From NCBI RefSeq assembly GCF_015353075.1, contig NZ_CP064191.1, positions 372,001-436,000 on the forward strand: 64,000 nucleotides of DNA, in the 5' to 3' direction. This stretch comes from Rhizobium sp. 007 (GTDB lineage: Bacteria; Pseudomonadota; Alphaproteobacteria; Rhizobiales; Rhizobiaceae). A model generated the notes under the pieces. The model saw nothing but the letters and a program-made list of their open reading frames with translations. It was not told where the DNA came from and ran no database searches. Numbering within the stretch: the first letter of the stretch is position 1; the number at the start of each line of letters is the position of its first letter. The position numbers and the translations under genes are program-made. This document shows positions 18,750-27,150 of the stretch, piece after piece.

Positions 18750-18947
18750 ATTCCCGTTCTTATCTTTTATGTGCAAACGACGTCTGAGCGTAACGCCAAG
18801 GACATCTCGAAACAGACAGATAGCGTCATCCAATTTATGCACCGCTGCAATGTGATCAATGCCATGAAATCGTGGGCTCAGATGGCCCGCCACTTCGCAA
18901 GCGCTTTCCGGACCACCATCAATCGACGAATTCACATAATCAGTCAT
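18750..18947 (-). pseudogene. Truncated VOC (glyoxalase-fold) protein, N-terminal fragment
   Basis: An ATG at 18947 preceded by AAGGA opens about 65 codons. Residues about 28-50 read GIDHIAAVHKLDDAICLFRD followed by VLGV, the first beta-alpha-beta unit of vicinal-oxygen-chelate proteins such as methylmalonyl-CoA epimerase. After KDKNGN the family pattern ends and aminotransferase sequence continues in a different frame. This points to a deletion junction that fused the starts and ends of two genes. The intact protein would be about 130-150 residues or longer. The region just upstream (18961-18986) has a repeated ATTTAGTGA that may belong to the old promoter. Confidence 0.5.
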
Positions 18948-19056
18948 TTTCAGTCCTTCTATTTAGTGACGCAGTCAATTTAGTGATCACCAAATGCTTT
19001 GGCGACAAGCTAATGAGATGAGTAGCTTTTGAGAATCTTTGAACGGTCCGTTTAGA

Positions 19057-19432
19057 CTACCGAGTACCATCTGACGGACTCGTCACGCTGGGAGACATCA
19101 CCTGCCCATCATCGCTTGTGAAATGCGGCAGATCATAGCGCGGGGCACTTTCCCGCAGCGAGCCCAACCGCAGCATTAGGCCACGCAGGGCCACTGAATG
19201 CCGAATTGGTCGGTCCAGCGCTATCCTTTGTTGGCCATCGAAATCAGCAGGCACCCGAAAGCGGAGAGTAACGGCGCTTCCCAAAGTGCTTAGCAAGCCC
19301 CCGCCCTCTGCAATACTGTATCGGCAGTATTGCAACCACCTTGACTTCGTCTGGCTTCCAGTGAGCGTGATCAAGGGACCATTTCTCCTTATCCATGCGC
19401 GTTCGTAGGTGAACGCGCATATACCGTGCCAA
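19057..19432 (-). pseudogene. Decayed aminotransferase-like relic upstream of the NRPS locus
   Basis: No intact gene is present. Two overlapping minus-strand frames (19057-19374 and 19244-19432) have no recognisable domain. However, a short stretch near 19276-19305 closely matches 18628-18660 inside the truncated aminotransferase: the 13-mer CTTCCCAAAGTGC and the 12-mer GCAAGCCCCCGC are shared in the same order and spacing. One frame reads KVVAILP where the aminotransferase reads EGAAILP. The simplest reading is a second, badly decayed copy of part of the aminotransferase. The rest of 18948-19592 holds no gene I can support. Confidence 0.35.
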
Positions 19433-19492
19433 AGGAGAAAGTCATTTTAGAACAATATGGTGGCGTTAACACTGCTATGTCGCATGTTCGAC

Positions 19493-19542
19493 ATTGTCGG
19501 ACATCGGACAACGCGGAATTGTCGGACATCGGACAACGCGGA
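19493..19542. repeat. Two perfect tandem copies of a 25-bp unit
   Basis: Bases 19493-19517 and 19518-19542 are identical. Each unit contains TTGTCGGACATCGGACAA, in which TTGTC and GACAA form an inverted repeat. A partial related word (GTTCGACATTG) lies just before. The repeat sits between the aminotransferase relic and the PPTase remnant. It could be a regulator binding site, a recombination site or a leftover transposon end. Nothing in the sequence decides among these. Confidence 0.8.
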
Positions 19543-19593
19543 CCCGCCAGCCGCAGCTCCTTCACCAAGCGGTTCTGATTCAATCTATTTCGA

Positions 19594-19920
19594 TCAGGAT
19601 CTCAAATACGCCAAACCGATTACATTTTTGGAAATAAGTAGCTCTAGGAAAAAGGTGCAATTTGCCTTCTGCACGTATCCTGAACGGGCGCGAATATCAA
19701 TTTCAACGTCTTGGAATTCAAGAAAGTCATTATATAGTGGAAAATACGCCTTATATACCGCCTCCTTCAAAACAAAGAGGTCCCGCCGTTGGAGCATACG
19801 CAAGTCGTACATGCGTTGCTCCCTAGGAGTTGCAATCAATTCAATCAAGTTCTCCGGAAGAAGTTCATCTTTGCGATGTGATGACGATCGGCGTTGTGTT
19901 TGTACGGCATGGCACTCGGA
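19594..19920 (-). pseudogene. 4'-phosphopantetheinyl transferase (EntD/Sfp type), C-terminal remnant
   Basis: The minus frame reads LPENLIELIATPREQ, then LFVLKEAVYKAYFPLYNDF and LEFQDVEIDI. The KEAVYKAYFP stretch is the F(S)xKExxYKxxxP motif that binds magnesium and CoA in EntD-type phosphopantetheinyl transferases, and the preceding IATPREQ fits the segment before it. About 105 codons remain open before a stop at about 19919-19921. The expected N-terminal half with the SISH and GIDxE motifs is not recognisable (the upstream frame has stops). Such an enzyme converts apo carrier domains of an NRPS to the active form, so its position next to the NRPS makes functional sense. As it stands the gene is broken, and another copy elsewhere would be needed. 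Confidence 0.6.
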
Positions 19921-20429
19921 TCAAGCTGATTGCGATCCTGTTTGCCTATCGCCGAACCGTTCAGAAACTATTCATGCACCAAAGCCATTTAGCACCCCTC
20001 CGAATGACCACATCAGCGCGGTCAATGCTGTTACAATTGAGTACCGAAACCGCATAGATCGCCATGTCTTCTCCCAAATATTCGGGACAGAATAGGCAGC
20101 TAAAATCCGGGCTGTAAACTCCTACAATCGCCGGTAAGCGTTTGATTTATTCAATTTCGTGGATGGCGCAAAAATCCTAATAGGGAGTTCCGCGACGGAT
20201 TGCGTCTAAACTGTCGAGCCCGCCGGTTTTCGCTGCCGTTTCCTTGGCGGCGAAAAGGTCCTGCGCAGTGCCTGCATTGCTTCTACGGTGGCCGCGATCG
20301 CGGCCAAACTTGTTTGCATGGCGGGAAGAGACCGTTCGGTGGTTCTCTCCCCAGCAAGCCAAAAACCGGCTTCCCCCGCCCTTCCGCGCTCACTGGTCGC
20401 TGGCGTTGCCGACCCTGGCATAACCTCCA

Positions 20430-20672
20430 CAGCGGCCGGCAAGGCGTTCTTCGACATGCTCGGCGTCTTCGCGGAGTTCGAAACCAACCTGCGGCGCGAG
20501 CGGCAGGCTGAAGGCATCGCCGCCGCCAGGATACGTGGCATCTACAAAGGGCGCCCACTGAAGATTGACCGCGCTTCGCCTGCAACAGGGTCAGGGGCCC
20601 AGCAAGATCACCCGCGATCTCGGCATATCGCGCGGCACGGTCTATCAGGTCCGCAAAGGTGTTTCCGAATGA
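20430..20672 (+). pseudogene. Serine recombinase (resolvase/invertase) C-terminal remnant, frameshifted
   Basis: The first part reads AAGKAFFDMLGVFAEFETNL then RRERQAEGIAAARIRGIYKG, the end of the catalytic domain and long helix E of Tn3-type resolvases. The sequence then changes frame near 20570. The new frame reads RDLGISRGTVYQVRKGVSE and stops, which is the C-terminal helix-turn-helix. The N-terminal catalytic serine region is absent: upstream codons show no match. The gene is therefore both truncated and frameshifted. It is probably left over from a transposon that entered this border of the NRPS island. Confidence 0.65.
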
Positions 20673-21094
20673 GCAAAGCAAACCGCATCAACCGTTTGAC
20701 ATCCGCCACCTGCGAGCAAGTCCAGGCCCGCTTGCTTGAAGCCTACAGACAGATCGCCTCAGATCACGGTCTGGTGATCGAAAGCGCCGGGTGGCGCGGC
20801 CTGGAGCCTGGCTTCTCGTTCGAACCTGCATTCCGCATCAGCATTTCCGTGCCAGATGGCAAAGCTCTCAATCTGGATAAGGAGATGTTCGCCCTGCTGT
20901 CCGAACAATACGGCCTGGAGGCTGCTGACTTCGAACGCAAGTTTATCGCTGGCGGTGAGCGTTTCCGGATCACAGGCATTGATCCGCGAAGACCTAACTA
21001 TCCTATATCCGTCGAGCGTATTCCCGATCGCCGCGGCTTCAAGTTCACCGCCGACAATGTAGCCATGCTGCTCAAAGCTCACGCCAGTCCCTGA
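20669..21094 (+). CDS. Hypothetical protein following the resolvase remnant
   Basis: A protein of 141 residues. The ATG at 20669 overlaps the resolvase stop codon in an ATGA arrangement, which suggests the two were once translated together. The sequence is soluble-looking, with no signal peptide, no membrane segment and no motif I recognise. It has an N-terminal helical part (CEQVQARLLEAYRQIA) and a later stretch with alternating hydrophobics. The product is unknown. The coupling to a recombinase suggests a passenger or accessory gene of the same element. Another start further upstream is open in frame but lies inside resolvase sequence and is less likely. Confidence 0.55.
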   Translation: MSKANRINRLTSATCEQVQARLLEAYRQIASDHGLVIESAGWRGLEPGFSFEPAFRISISVPDGKALNLDKEMFALLSEQYGLEAADFERKFIAGGERFRITGIDPRRPNYPISVERIPDRRGFKFTADNVAMLLKAHASP

Positions 21095-21182
21095 CGTTCA
21101 CCAATCGTTTTCAGCTTGGCCAAAACCCGAGCTTCGAGCCGACAGGGCCGAACTGCACCGTTCCAAAAATGCTGAAGCGTTC

Positions 21183-21222
21183 AAAAAAATGGCTGCCGCC
21201 GAACTTCATTCGACGACAGCCA
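21183..21222 (-). terminator. Rho-independent terminator of the sugar ABC operon
   Basis: On the minus strand TGGCTG (21222-21217) pairs with CAGCCA (21195-21190), with further pairing inside, and is followed by seven T residues (21189-21183). It lies about 60 bases beyond the stop of the ATPase gene, the last gene of the leftward operon. Confidence 0.75.
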
Positions 21223-21284
21223 AGGTGCCTTGGGAGGCAGGAGAAAAACTTTAGAACCCTAGCTGGTGATCCTTGCATAGGAGA

Positions 21285-22445
21285 TCAGTCGCGGATAGCG
21301 ACACCTGTCGTCGGATCAAACCAGTGTAGCTTCTCCAGATCGACGGTCAGAGGCAGGCGCTGGTTGATGGCTGGTGTCAGGGCCGGAGGAATTCGCGCCA
21401 CCAGGCGGTTTTTGCCCTTGTGCGCGAAGCTGTCCTCTGCGTCGTTCACGTTAACCGGCGGGGACGGGATGTCGAAGAAGACGAACGTATCGGCCCCGAG
21501 TGCTTCGGCAACTGCAATCTGCTCGTTGAATATCGCCTCCCGCTCAGGACAAGCCTGGAACATTTCCGGGCGGATCCCGGCAATGACTTGCCGTCCGGCG
21601 TACGCGGACAACGCCGCCCCTGCGGGAACAGGAAATGATATTTCCGCTCCTGTAATCGCGCCTCTAAGTGATCCGGCTTCCGCTTTAAGCTCGACGCGCA
21701 CGAAATTCATTGCTGGTGAGCCGATGAAGCCCGCAACGAAGAGATTGGCCGGCTGGTCGTAAAGCATCTGAGGTGTGTCGATCTGCTGAAGATTGCTGTC
21801 CTGACCATTGAACACCGGTTTCAGCACCGCAACACGGTCGCCCATGGTCATGGCCTCGACCTGGTCATGGGTCACATAGAGCGTTGTAGTACCGAGGCGC
21901 TGGTTGAGCAGCTTCAGCTCGCCTCGCATTTGGACGCGCAGCTTGGCATCAAGATTGGACAGAGGCTCATCCATCAGGAAAGCCATGGGATGGCGAACAA
22001 TTGCACGCCCCATCGCAACGCGCTGGCGCTGGCCGCCGGATAGCACGCCGGGTTTGCGCTCGAGATATCGGGTGAGATCGAGCATTTCCGCGGCATCCCG
22101 CACCAGTTCATCGATCTTTTCCTTCGGCATTTTGCGCTGTTGCAATCCGAAAGCCATGTTTTCATAGACAGTCATATGGGGATAAAGCGCGTAGTTCTGG
22201 AAAACCATTGCAATATCCCGGTCCTGCGGCTCGGTCTCGGTGACATCCGTGTTGTTCATCAGCAGACGGCCGCTGTTCAGCATTTCGAGGCCCGCCGCCA
22301 TCCTTAGCAAGGTGGACTTGCCGCAACCCGAGGGGCCGACCAGCACGACGAACTCTCCGTCCGCGACCGCGAAACTCACATTGGCGACGGCGACGGTTCC
22401 GTCCGGAAAGGTCTTGCCGATCCCGTCAAAGGTCATGGACGCCAT
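21285..22445 (-). CDS. Sugar ABC transporter ATP-binding protein (CUT1, UgpC/MsmK type)
   Basis: A protein of 386 residues starting at MASMTFDG, with GGAGGA upstream. It powers import of a sugar through the two permeases encoded upstream. Walker A is GPSGCGKST, the signature is [14 protein letters not shown], and Walker B is [16 protein letters not shown] followed by the switch histidine (VTHDQVEA). The C-terminal third fits the TOBE/OB regulatory domain of the MalK-like ATPases. It is the fifth and last gene of the leftward operon, about 80 bases after the oxidoreductase gene and just before a clear terminator. Length and motifs are normal for the family. The exact sugar cannot be read from this subunit. 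Confidence 0.95.
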   Translation of the reverse strand: MASMTFDGIGKTFPDGTVAVANVSFAVADGEFVVLVGPSGCGKSTLLRMAAGLEMLNSGRLLMNNTDVTETEPQDRDIAMVFQNYALYPHMTVYENMAFGLQQRKMPKEKIDELVRDAAEMLDLTRYLERKPGVLSGGQRQRVAMGRAIVRHPMAFLMDEPLSNLDAKLRVQMRGELKLLNQRLGTTTLYVTHDQVEAMTMGDRVAVLKPVFNGQDSNLQQIDTPQMLYDQPANLFVAGFIGSPAMNFVRVELKAEAGSLRGAITGAEISFPVPAGAALSAYAGRQVIAGIRPEMFQACPEREAIFNEQIAVAEALGADTFVFFDIPSPPVNVNDAEDSFAHKGKNRLVARIPPALTPAINQRLPLTVDLEKLHWFDPTTGVAIRD

Positions 22446-22523
22446 AAATACTCCTCCGAGCATCAATAGGCGAGGCAAGCCGTCCTCCTAGGACAGGATG
22501 CCCCGCGCGTTTAGGTTCCGGCG

Positions 22524-23549
22524 TTAGCCGATGTTCACGGCCTTGCCGCTGGCGACAGATTCCTCAATCGCCGCCAGGATCTTGGTGTTTGCCAGACCGT
22601 CCTGCGCATCCGCCAGCAGCGGAGCGCCGCGCACCACGCTATCGACAAAACGGGCAATGGACTCGAGCACAAAGCCACCAATACGGGTCTCGCCGGTCGG
22701 CGTTATGCCGATGTAATCATTGTATTTCAGTCCCCCCTCCACGATACGGCGCAGGCCGCCGCTGTGGGTCGGGTCCGCCTGGATCTGCCCCTTTTCGCCG
22801 ACGAACTCGATCTTGAAGTCAACGAGGGAAGGATTGTCTCGCGACAGGATCCAGCTGTTTTCCATGGTCAAGACCGTGCCCTTGGAAAACTCGAGGATGG
22901 ACACATGGAAGTCCTTCGTGTCCACGCCGCCCCTCGACAGCGTACCTGAGCGGGCGACCGAATAAACGCGGACGACTTCGTCTGCGAGAATGAAGCGCAG
23001 GACGTCGACCAGATGGCTTCCTAGAAACCAGAGTGCTGAAGACTTCGAAGCCCAACTAAGCATTTCGAAGGGAACGAAGGCTGTGTTGGAAAGACGCGCC
23101 GTCCCATGTTTTGCGAGACCGATTTGGCCGTCCTGTATCATGTCACGAACCTGCGCGAGGATGGGATTCACCCGGTTGTGGAAGTCCACCATCAGCTTGC
23201 CCTTCGACTTTGCGGCAGCCTCGGCGATTTCTTCAGCTTCGCTTACGGTGGTTGCAAGCGGCTTTTCGCTCAGCACGTGTTTATCGGCCCTGAGCGCGGC
23301 GAGAATGATGGGCGTATGCGTAAAATCAGGTGTCGCTACCGAGATGGCATCGATCCGATCACTGGAGATCACCTTCTGGAAATCGGTGAAGGCTTGCGCT
23401 GCGCCGAAGCTCTCCTTCATCTTGAGCGCCCTGCCCTCATCAAGGTCGCACACGCCGACAAGCTCGGTTTCCGGCAAGACATTAAATGTGTGAGCGTGAT
23501 TGTTGCCCCAAAGACCGGCGCCGATGACGCCCATACGCAGTTTGCTCAT
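22524..23549 (-). CDS. Gfo/Idh/MocA family oxidoreductase
   Basis: A protein of 341 residues; start chosen at MSKLRMGVIGAG. The N-terminal Rossmann motif GVIGAGLWGNNHAH binds NAD(P), and EKPLATTVSEAEE carries the EKP motif that contributes to the active site. The family oxidises or reduces sugars, inositols and amino sugars. Being encoded between permease and ATPase genes, it probably acts on the imported sugar. The gap after the permease stop is 28 bases, so it is within the operon. The substrate is unknown, but the nearby nagA-like, deaminase-like and kinase genes suggest an amino sugar or its derivative. Confidence 0.9.
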   Translation of the reverse strand: MSKLRMGVIGAGLWGNNHAHTFNVLPETELVGVCDLDEGRALKMKESFGAAQAFTDFQKVISSDRIDAISVATPDFTHTPIILAALRADKHVLSEKPLATTVSEAEEIAEAAAKSKGKLMVDFHNRVNPILAQVRDMIQDGQIGLAKHGTARLSNTAFVPFEMLSWASKSSALWFLGSHLVDVLRFILADEVVRVYSVARSGTLSRGGVDTKDFHVSILEFSKGTVLTMENSWILSRDNPSLVDFKIEFVGEKGQIQADPTHSGGLRRIVEGGLKYNDYIGITPTGETRIGGFVLESIARFVDSVVRGAPLLADAQDGLANTKILAAIEESVASGKAVNIG

Positions 23550-23577
23550 TTCATTACTCCATTCATAAAGGGGAACG

Positions 23578-24411
23578 TCAGCCCTTGACCGAACCAAAGG
23601 TGAGGCCTCGTACGACGTATCGATCGAAAAACAGGAAGATGATCATCGGAGGTATCATCGCGAGCACTGCGGCCGCGGCGATGTAGTTCCACGTCACTCC
23701 GCTCGTCGCGAAGTAGCCCAGTGTTCCGATCGGAAGGGTGGCGGTCGAGCGCGAGCTCAGCACCAACGGAAAGGCGGCATTGTTCCATGCAAAGACGAAG
23801 GCAAACATGGAGGTGACAATGATGCCGGGACGAACGATCGGAAGCGTGATCCGCCACATGATCGTGTACCAACGGGCGCCGTCGACCCGGGCAGCTTCTT
23901 CCAATTCCGCCGGAACCTCATCAATAAAGCTCTTCATAAGCCAGACGGAAAACGGGATCGTCAGCGTCTGCAGAACCAAAACCATGGAAAAGTAGGAACC
24001 CTGGAGACCGATGCGCGTGATCAGGACGAAATACGGGATCAAAAACGCGACTGGCGGGGCCATCAGCAGGCCGAGATACCACAACATGATGTTCTTCTTG
24101 CCGCGCAGCTTGAAACGGGACAGAGCGTAGGCAGCAGGAACGGAGAAGGGAAGATTGAGCAATACCGCCCCGATGGACACGATGAGACTATTCACCAGTT
24201 GCGGCGCATTGGTACCGGGATCGACGAGTATATGCCGGAACGCGTCGAGATTGGGCTCGAACGAGAGTTGCGGCGGCATTGTAAATGCCGTCTCCGACGG
24301 GCGGATCGCAAGAGCGATGAACCACAGGATTGGCCCGACAAAGATTGCCAGGAAAAGGAGGCCGGCGGCGTAGGTGAGTGCTGTGTTGAAGCTTGTGTGG
24401 CGAGCGGACAT
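23578..24411 (-). CDS. Sugar ABC transporter permease (CUT1, MalG type)
   Basis: A protein of 277 residues starting at MSARHTSFN. Six hydrophobic membrane segments are visible, the first being TYAAGLLFLAIFVGPILWFI. The EAA loop reads ELEEAARVDGARWYTIMWRI, the contact site for the ATPase. It is the second permease of the importer. Its ATG is one base after the stop of the first permease, so translation is coupled. A MalG-like permease normally pairs with a MalF-like partner, which is exactly the upstream gene. Confidence 0.95.
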   Translation of the reverse strand: MSARHTSFNTALTYAAGLLFLAIFVGPILWFIALAIRPSETAFTMPPQLSFEPNLDAFRHILVDPGTNAPQLVNSLIVSIGAVLLNLPFSVPAAYALSRFKLRGKKNIMLWYLGLLMAPPVAFLIPYFVLITRIGLQGSYFSMVLVLQTLTIPFSVWLMKSFIDEVPAELEEAARVDGARWYTIMWRITLPIVRPGIIVTSMFAFVFAWNNAAFPLVLSSRSTATLPIGTLGYFATSGVTWNYIAAAAVLAMIPPMIIFLFFDRYVVRGLTFGSVKG

Positions 24412-24412
24412 G

Positions 24413-25342
24413 TTACCACTCCTCGTTTCGGAACGCGAAGAACACGTAGAGGGCAACGATGACGTTGACGATCAGCACGGTGATCCACGTCATTGCGCTG
24501 ACAAGACCAATGTTGAAGTTCACAAGACCCTGCTCGTAGAGCGAATAACCGAGGGTGCGGGTGGAGGTGCCAGGCCCGCCACGGGTGAGCACAAGCACAG
24601 TGTCGAAGGTGTTGAAAATCTGCATGAAGCGCAGCATGACGATAATGATCGCGGTGCGCTTGATCAGCGGCAGCTTGATCCGCATTAGGATCGTCCACGC
24701 AGACGCGCGATCCAGTCGTGCGGCCTCCAAAATCTCGTCGGGAACTGCCAGCAGGCTCGCATAGAGGACGATCGCGAAGAACGGCGTCCACTGCCAGATA
24801 TCGACGAAAAGGATGGCGGCGAGCGCGGTCGATGGCGAGCCGAGAATTCCTTCCGCGGGAACGGGGAGCCAGAGCGACTGCATGATCCAGCTCAAGAGCC
24901 CACCACCAGGGTCGTAGAGATAGCGGAACAGGAAGCCGACGACTATCGGTGCGATCGTGGTGGGCAGGATCAGCAGGGCACGCACGACATTCATGCCCGG
25001 CAAAGCCTTGAGCAGAATGAGCGCAATCGCCAGACCAAACGCGAATTCAATTGCTGTACCCAAGATTGAGAGGATCAGCGTGTTGGTGAGCGCCGCGCGA
25101 AAGTCAAAGGCGTTGAAGGCCTGCACGTAATTCTCGAAGCCAACGAATTGCAGCGGCTCCGGTCCGATTTGCAGATTCCAGAAGTAGAAGCTCGATCTTA
25201 AAGCAAACAGTAAAGGGTAGGCGATCAGAGCGAGCAGCATCACGACCGAAGGCGCAATCAGCAAGTAAGGCAGGTTTCGTCGAATAATGCCCTTCCGGCC
25301 GGGCCCGTGGGCCCGCGGACAGCGAACAATTATAGCATGCAT
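24413..25342 (-). CDS. Sugar ABC transporter permease (CUT1, MalF type)
   Basis: A protein of 309 residues with six predicted membrane segments, beginning with LLIAPSVVMLLALIAYPLLF. The EAA loop is EILEAARLDRASAWTILMRI. It forms the inner-membrane channel together with the second permease. It lies about 70 bases downstream of the binding-protein gene and almost touches the next permease gene. The first 20 residues are basic and cytoplasmic. An internal start is possible but would shorten only this tail. Confidence 0.95.
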   Translation of the reverse strand: MHAIIVRCPRAHGPGRKGIIRRNLPYLLIAPSVVMLLALIAYPLLFALRSSFYFWNLQIGPEPLQFVGFENYVQAFNAFDFRAALTNTLILSILGTAIEFAFGLAIALILLKALPGMNVVRALLILPTTIAPIVVGFLFRYLYDPGGGLLSWIMQSLWLPVPAEGILGSPSTALAAILFVDIWQWTPFFAIVLYASLLAVPDEILEAARLDRASAWTILMRIKLPLIKRTAIIIVMLRFMQIFNTFDTVLVLTRGGPGTSTRTLGYSLYEQGLVNFNIGLVSAMTWITVLIVNVIVALYVFFAFRNEEW

Positions 25343-25413
25343 TGCCAGATCCAGTTCTTCTTCACTCGTTTTGGCGGCGCGATCGCTGCCGCGCCGGCTC
25401 GAGGAGAACTCTA

Positions 25414-26868
25414 TTACTTCTTGGCGATCAGGGCCTTGGCCCCGTCAAGAGTGTCAGCGAAGCTTTCCTTCTGGTGAGGGATCATGAGATTGCCCTTCAG
25501 GATGCTCTCAAACAGGCTGTTGGCGCGCTCAAGGCCCGTCTTCGGCTCTTCGCTGCCAGTCAGGAGCTGGTTCAACGTGAGGCCCAGCACGCTTTCGATG
25601 GCAGTGTAGCCCGGAACAGGTGGGCGTGTGACCTTGCCGTTGCCCTGCTTCATCATTGCGTACTGAACATCGAGGTACGGATAAATTGCCTTAACGTCCT
25701 CATCCTCATAGAGCGAAGCACGCGCGAAGTCCGAGAACTGGCAGTTGAGGTCCGGCCAAAGAGCCATTTTCTTCTGAGTGGCCTTCGATGTTGCCCACTT
25801 GATGAAAGCGTAGCCGGCCTCCTGCCTTTCGGAGCTGGAAGGGATACCGAGGCTCCAACCGCCGAGGCTGACCGTCTGAGGTACGCCCTCAGCTTTCGGC
25901 AACGCAGCCGTTGCATATTTCTCCATGACGTCCGACTTTTTGCCCGTCATGTAACCGGCGTTCTTGATCAGATAGAAGTATGGGGTCCACCAGTAGAACA
26001 TGCCGATATCGCCCTTGGCGAAGCGGGTGCCGGCGTCGAACCAAACGTAGTTGATCGCCTCGGGCGGAGACAGCTTGTAGAGCTGTCTGTAGATTTCAAC
26101 AGACTTTATCCATGCTGGGCTCGTCAGTTGCGGAGAAAAATCCCAGGGGGCGGTCGGGAACGACTTGAACCAGCTTGCGCCGTGGCTCGCTGAAACTTGC
26201 GTAAACATGTGAACGATCGGCGACGGCTGCGAGCCGCAAACAACGGTAGGAAAGAGCGGCTTGCCCCCGAATGACTTGCCTTGCATCGACTTCAGAATTT
26301 CGACGTATTTCGTCCAGGTCCAGTCTTCCGACGTCTCGTTCGGAGGCGCGGCAATGCCCAAGTCATTGAAGATGTCCTTGCGGTACATCACGCCCTGCGC
26401 ATAGGCCGCGACTGGCAGCGTGCCGACCTGGCCGCGCCACATGTTCGAGGAGTACAGAACCTCGGGAATGAAGTCGGAGAGGTCAAACTCGCTGTCCTTG
26501 GCAATCAAATCGTTCAGCGAGATGATCCAGCCATTGTCGAGATATTGCCCAAGCCACATCTGGTCGACGACGATGACATCGGCATCTGAGGTTTTGGCGA
26601 CAAAAGATGAGACGAGGCGCGACTGTAGGGCGTCATAGGAGAGGCTCTCCAATTCCACCTTGATGCCGGTTTCTTTCTCGTATTCCGGGATCATCGCCTT
26701 CATCGAAAAGAAGAAAGGGTCTTCAACGGACAGGACGCGCACCGTATTCGCGTCTTGCGCAGCGGCGCGGCGTGGCACGGCCAAAGACCCCGCCCCAGCT
26801 ACAAGAGCTGCGACGGAAGCGCTCTTCAGCAGGTCCCGGCGCGACATATTTCCAATATCGATTGTCAT
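25414..26868 (-). CDS. Extracellular solute-binding protein of a CUT1 sugar ABC importer
   Basis: A protein of 484 residues and first gene of the leftward operon. The start MTIDIGNMSRRDLLK was chosen because GAGG lies just upstream and because it gives a twin-arginine signal (SRRDLLKS), a hydrophobic stretch and an AAAQ cleavage region. The mature part, from about residue 40, is a family 1 solute-binding protein (VEDPFFFSMKAMIPEYEKET). It captures the sugar in the periplasm and delivers it to the permeases. The operon start faces the ROK regulator gene. The substrate is inferred from neighbours to be an amino sugar or related oligosaccharide, not from this sequence. Confidence 0.9.
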   Translation of the reverse strand: MTIDIGNMSRRDLLKSASVAALVAGAGSLAVPRRAAAQDANTVRVLSVEDPFFFSMKAMIPEYEKETGIKVELESLSYDALQSRLVSSFVAKTSDADVIVVDQMWLGQYLDNGWIISLNDLIAKDSEFDLSDFIPEVLYSSNMWRGQVGTLPVAAYAQGVMYRKDIFNDLGIAAPPNETSEDWTWTKYVEILKSMQGKSFGGKPLFPTVVCGSQPSPIVHMFTQVSASHGASWFKSFPTAPWDFSPQLTSPAWIKSVEIYRQLYKLSPPEAINYVWFDAGTRFAKGDIGMFYWWTPYFYLIKNAGYMTGKKSDVMEKYATAALPKAEGVPQTVSLGGWSLGIPSSSERQEAGYAFIKWATSKATQKKMALWPDLNCQFSDFARASLYEDEDVKAIYPYLDVQYAMMKQGNGKVTRPPVPGYTAIESVLGLTLNQLLTGSEEPKTGLERANSLFESILKGNLMIPHQKESFADTLDGAKALIAKK

Positions 26869-26976
26869 AAGAGCCTCCTCAGTTGCATGTAATCCAATCC
26901 CGGCCACTCAGCGGAGCCGTGGGCTTCCGCTATTGAAACTGAGATAGTTACCCCTAATTTGCTTTTGTTAGCAGTT

Positions 26977-26997
26977 AGTTTGTACTTCGCACAAACT
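26977..26997. promoter_or_regulatory. Palindromic operator between the ABC operon and the ROK regulator
   Basis: AGTTTGT (26977-26983) and ACAAACT (26991-26997) form a perfect 7-bp inverted repeat around a 7-base spacer. It lies about 110 bases upstream of the binding-protein start and 154 bases upstream of the ROK start, inside a 282-bp divergent promoter region. ROK repressors bind AT-rich dyads of this size, so it is a good candidate for the site through which the ROK protein controls both directions. This is inference from position and symmetry. Confidence 0.6.
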
Positions 26998-27150
26998 TAT
27001 GATACTTGTCAAGAAGTTGCCGCAAAGAAATTCGCAGCCTGATTTGCAGGCGTCACGATCGGCTTGTTTGCGTTGTTGGAGAGGCCCTTTGCTGTCTAGT
27101 CGATCGAGAGTGTAGAGGGTACAAAGGATCCAGCAAATCGGAGATGCAAA

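Noticed and set aside
20118..20133. Word TCCTACAATCGCC shared with the traC-traA region near 47324
   Set aside because: A 13-base match between two places is expected by chance many times in 64 kb, and the dyad present at 47331-47346 is not completed at 20118.
20177..20541. Minus-strand frames over the resolvase remnant as a separate gene
   Set aside because: They overlap clear recombinase sequence on the plus strand. The part beyond it (about 20206-20360) has no recognisable motif or ribosome binding site.
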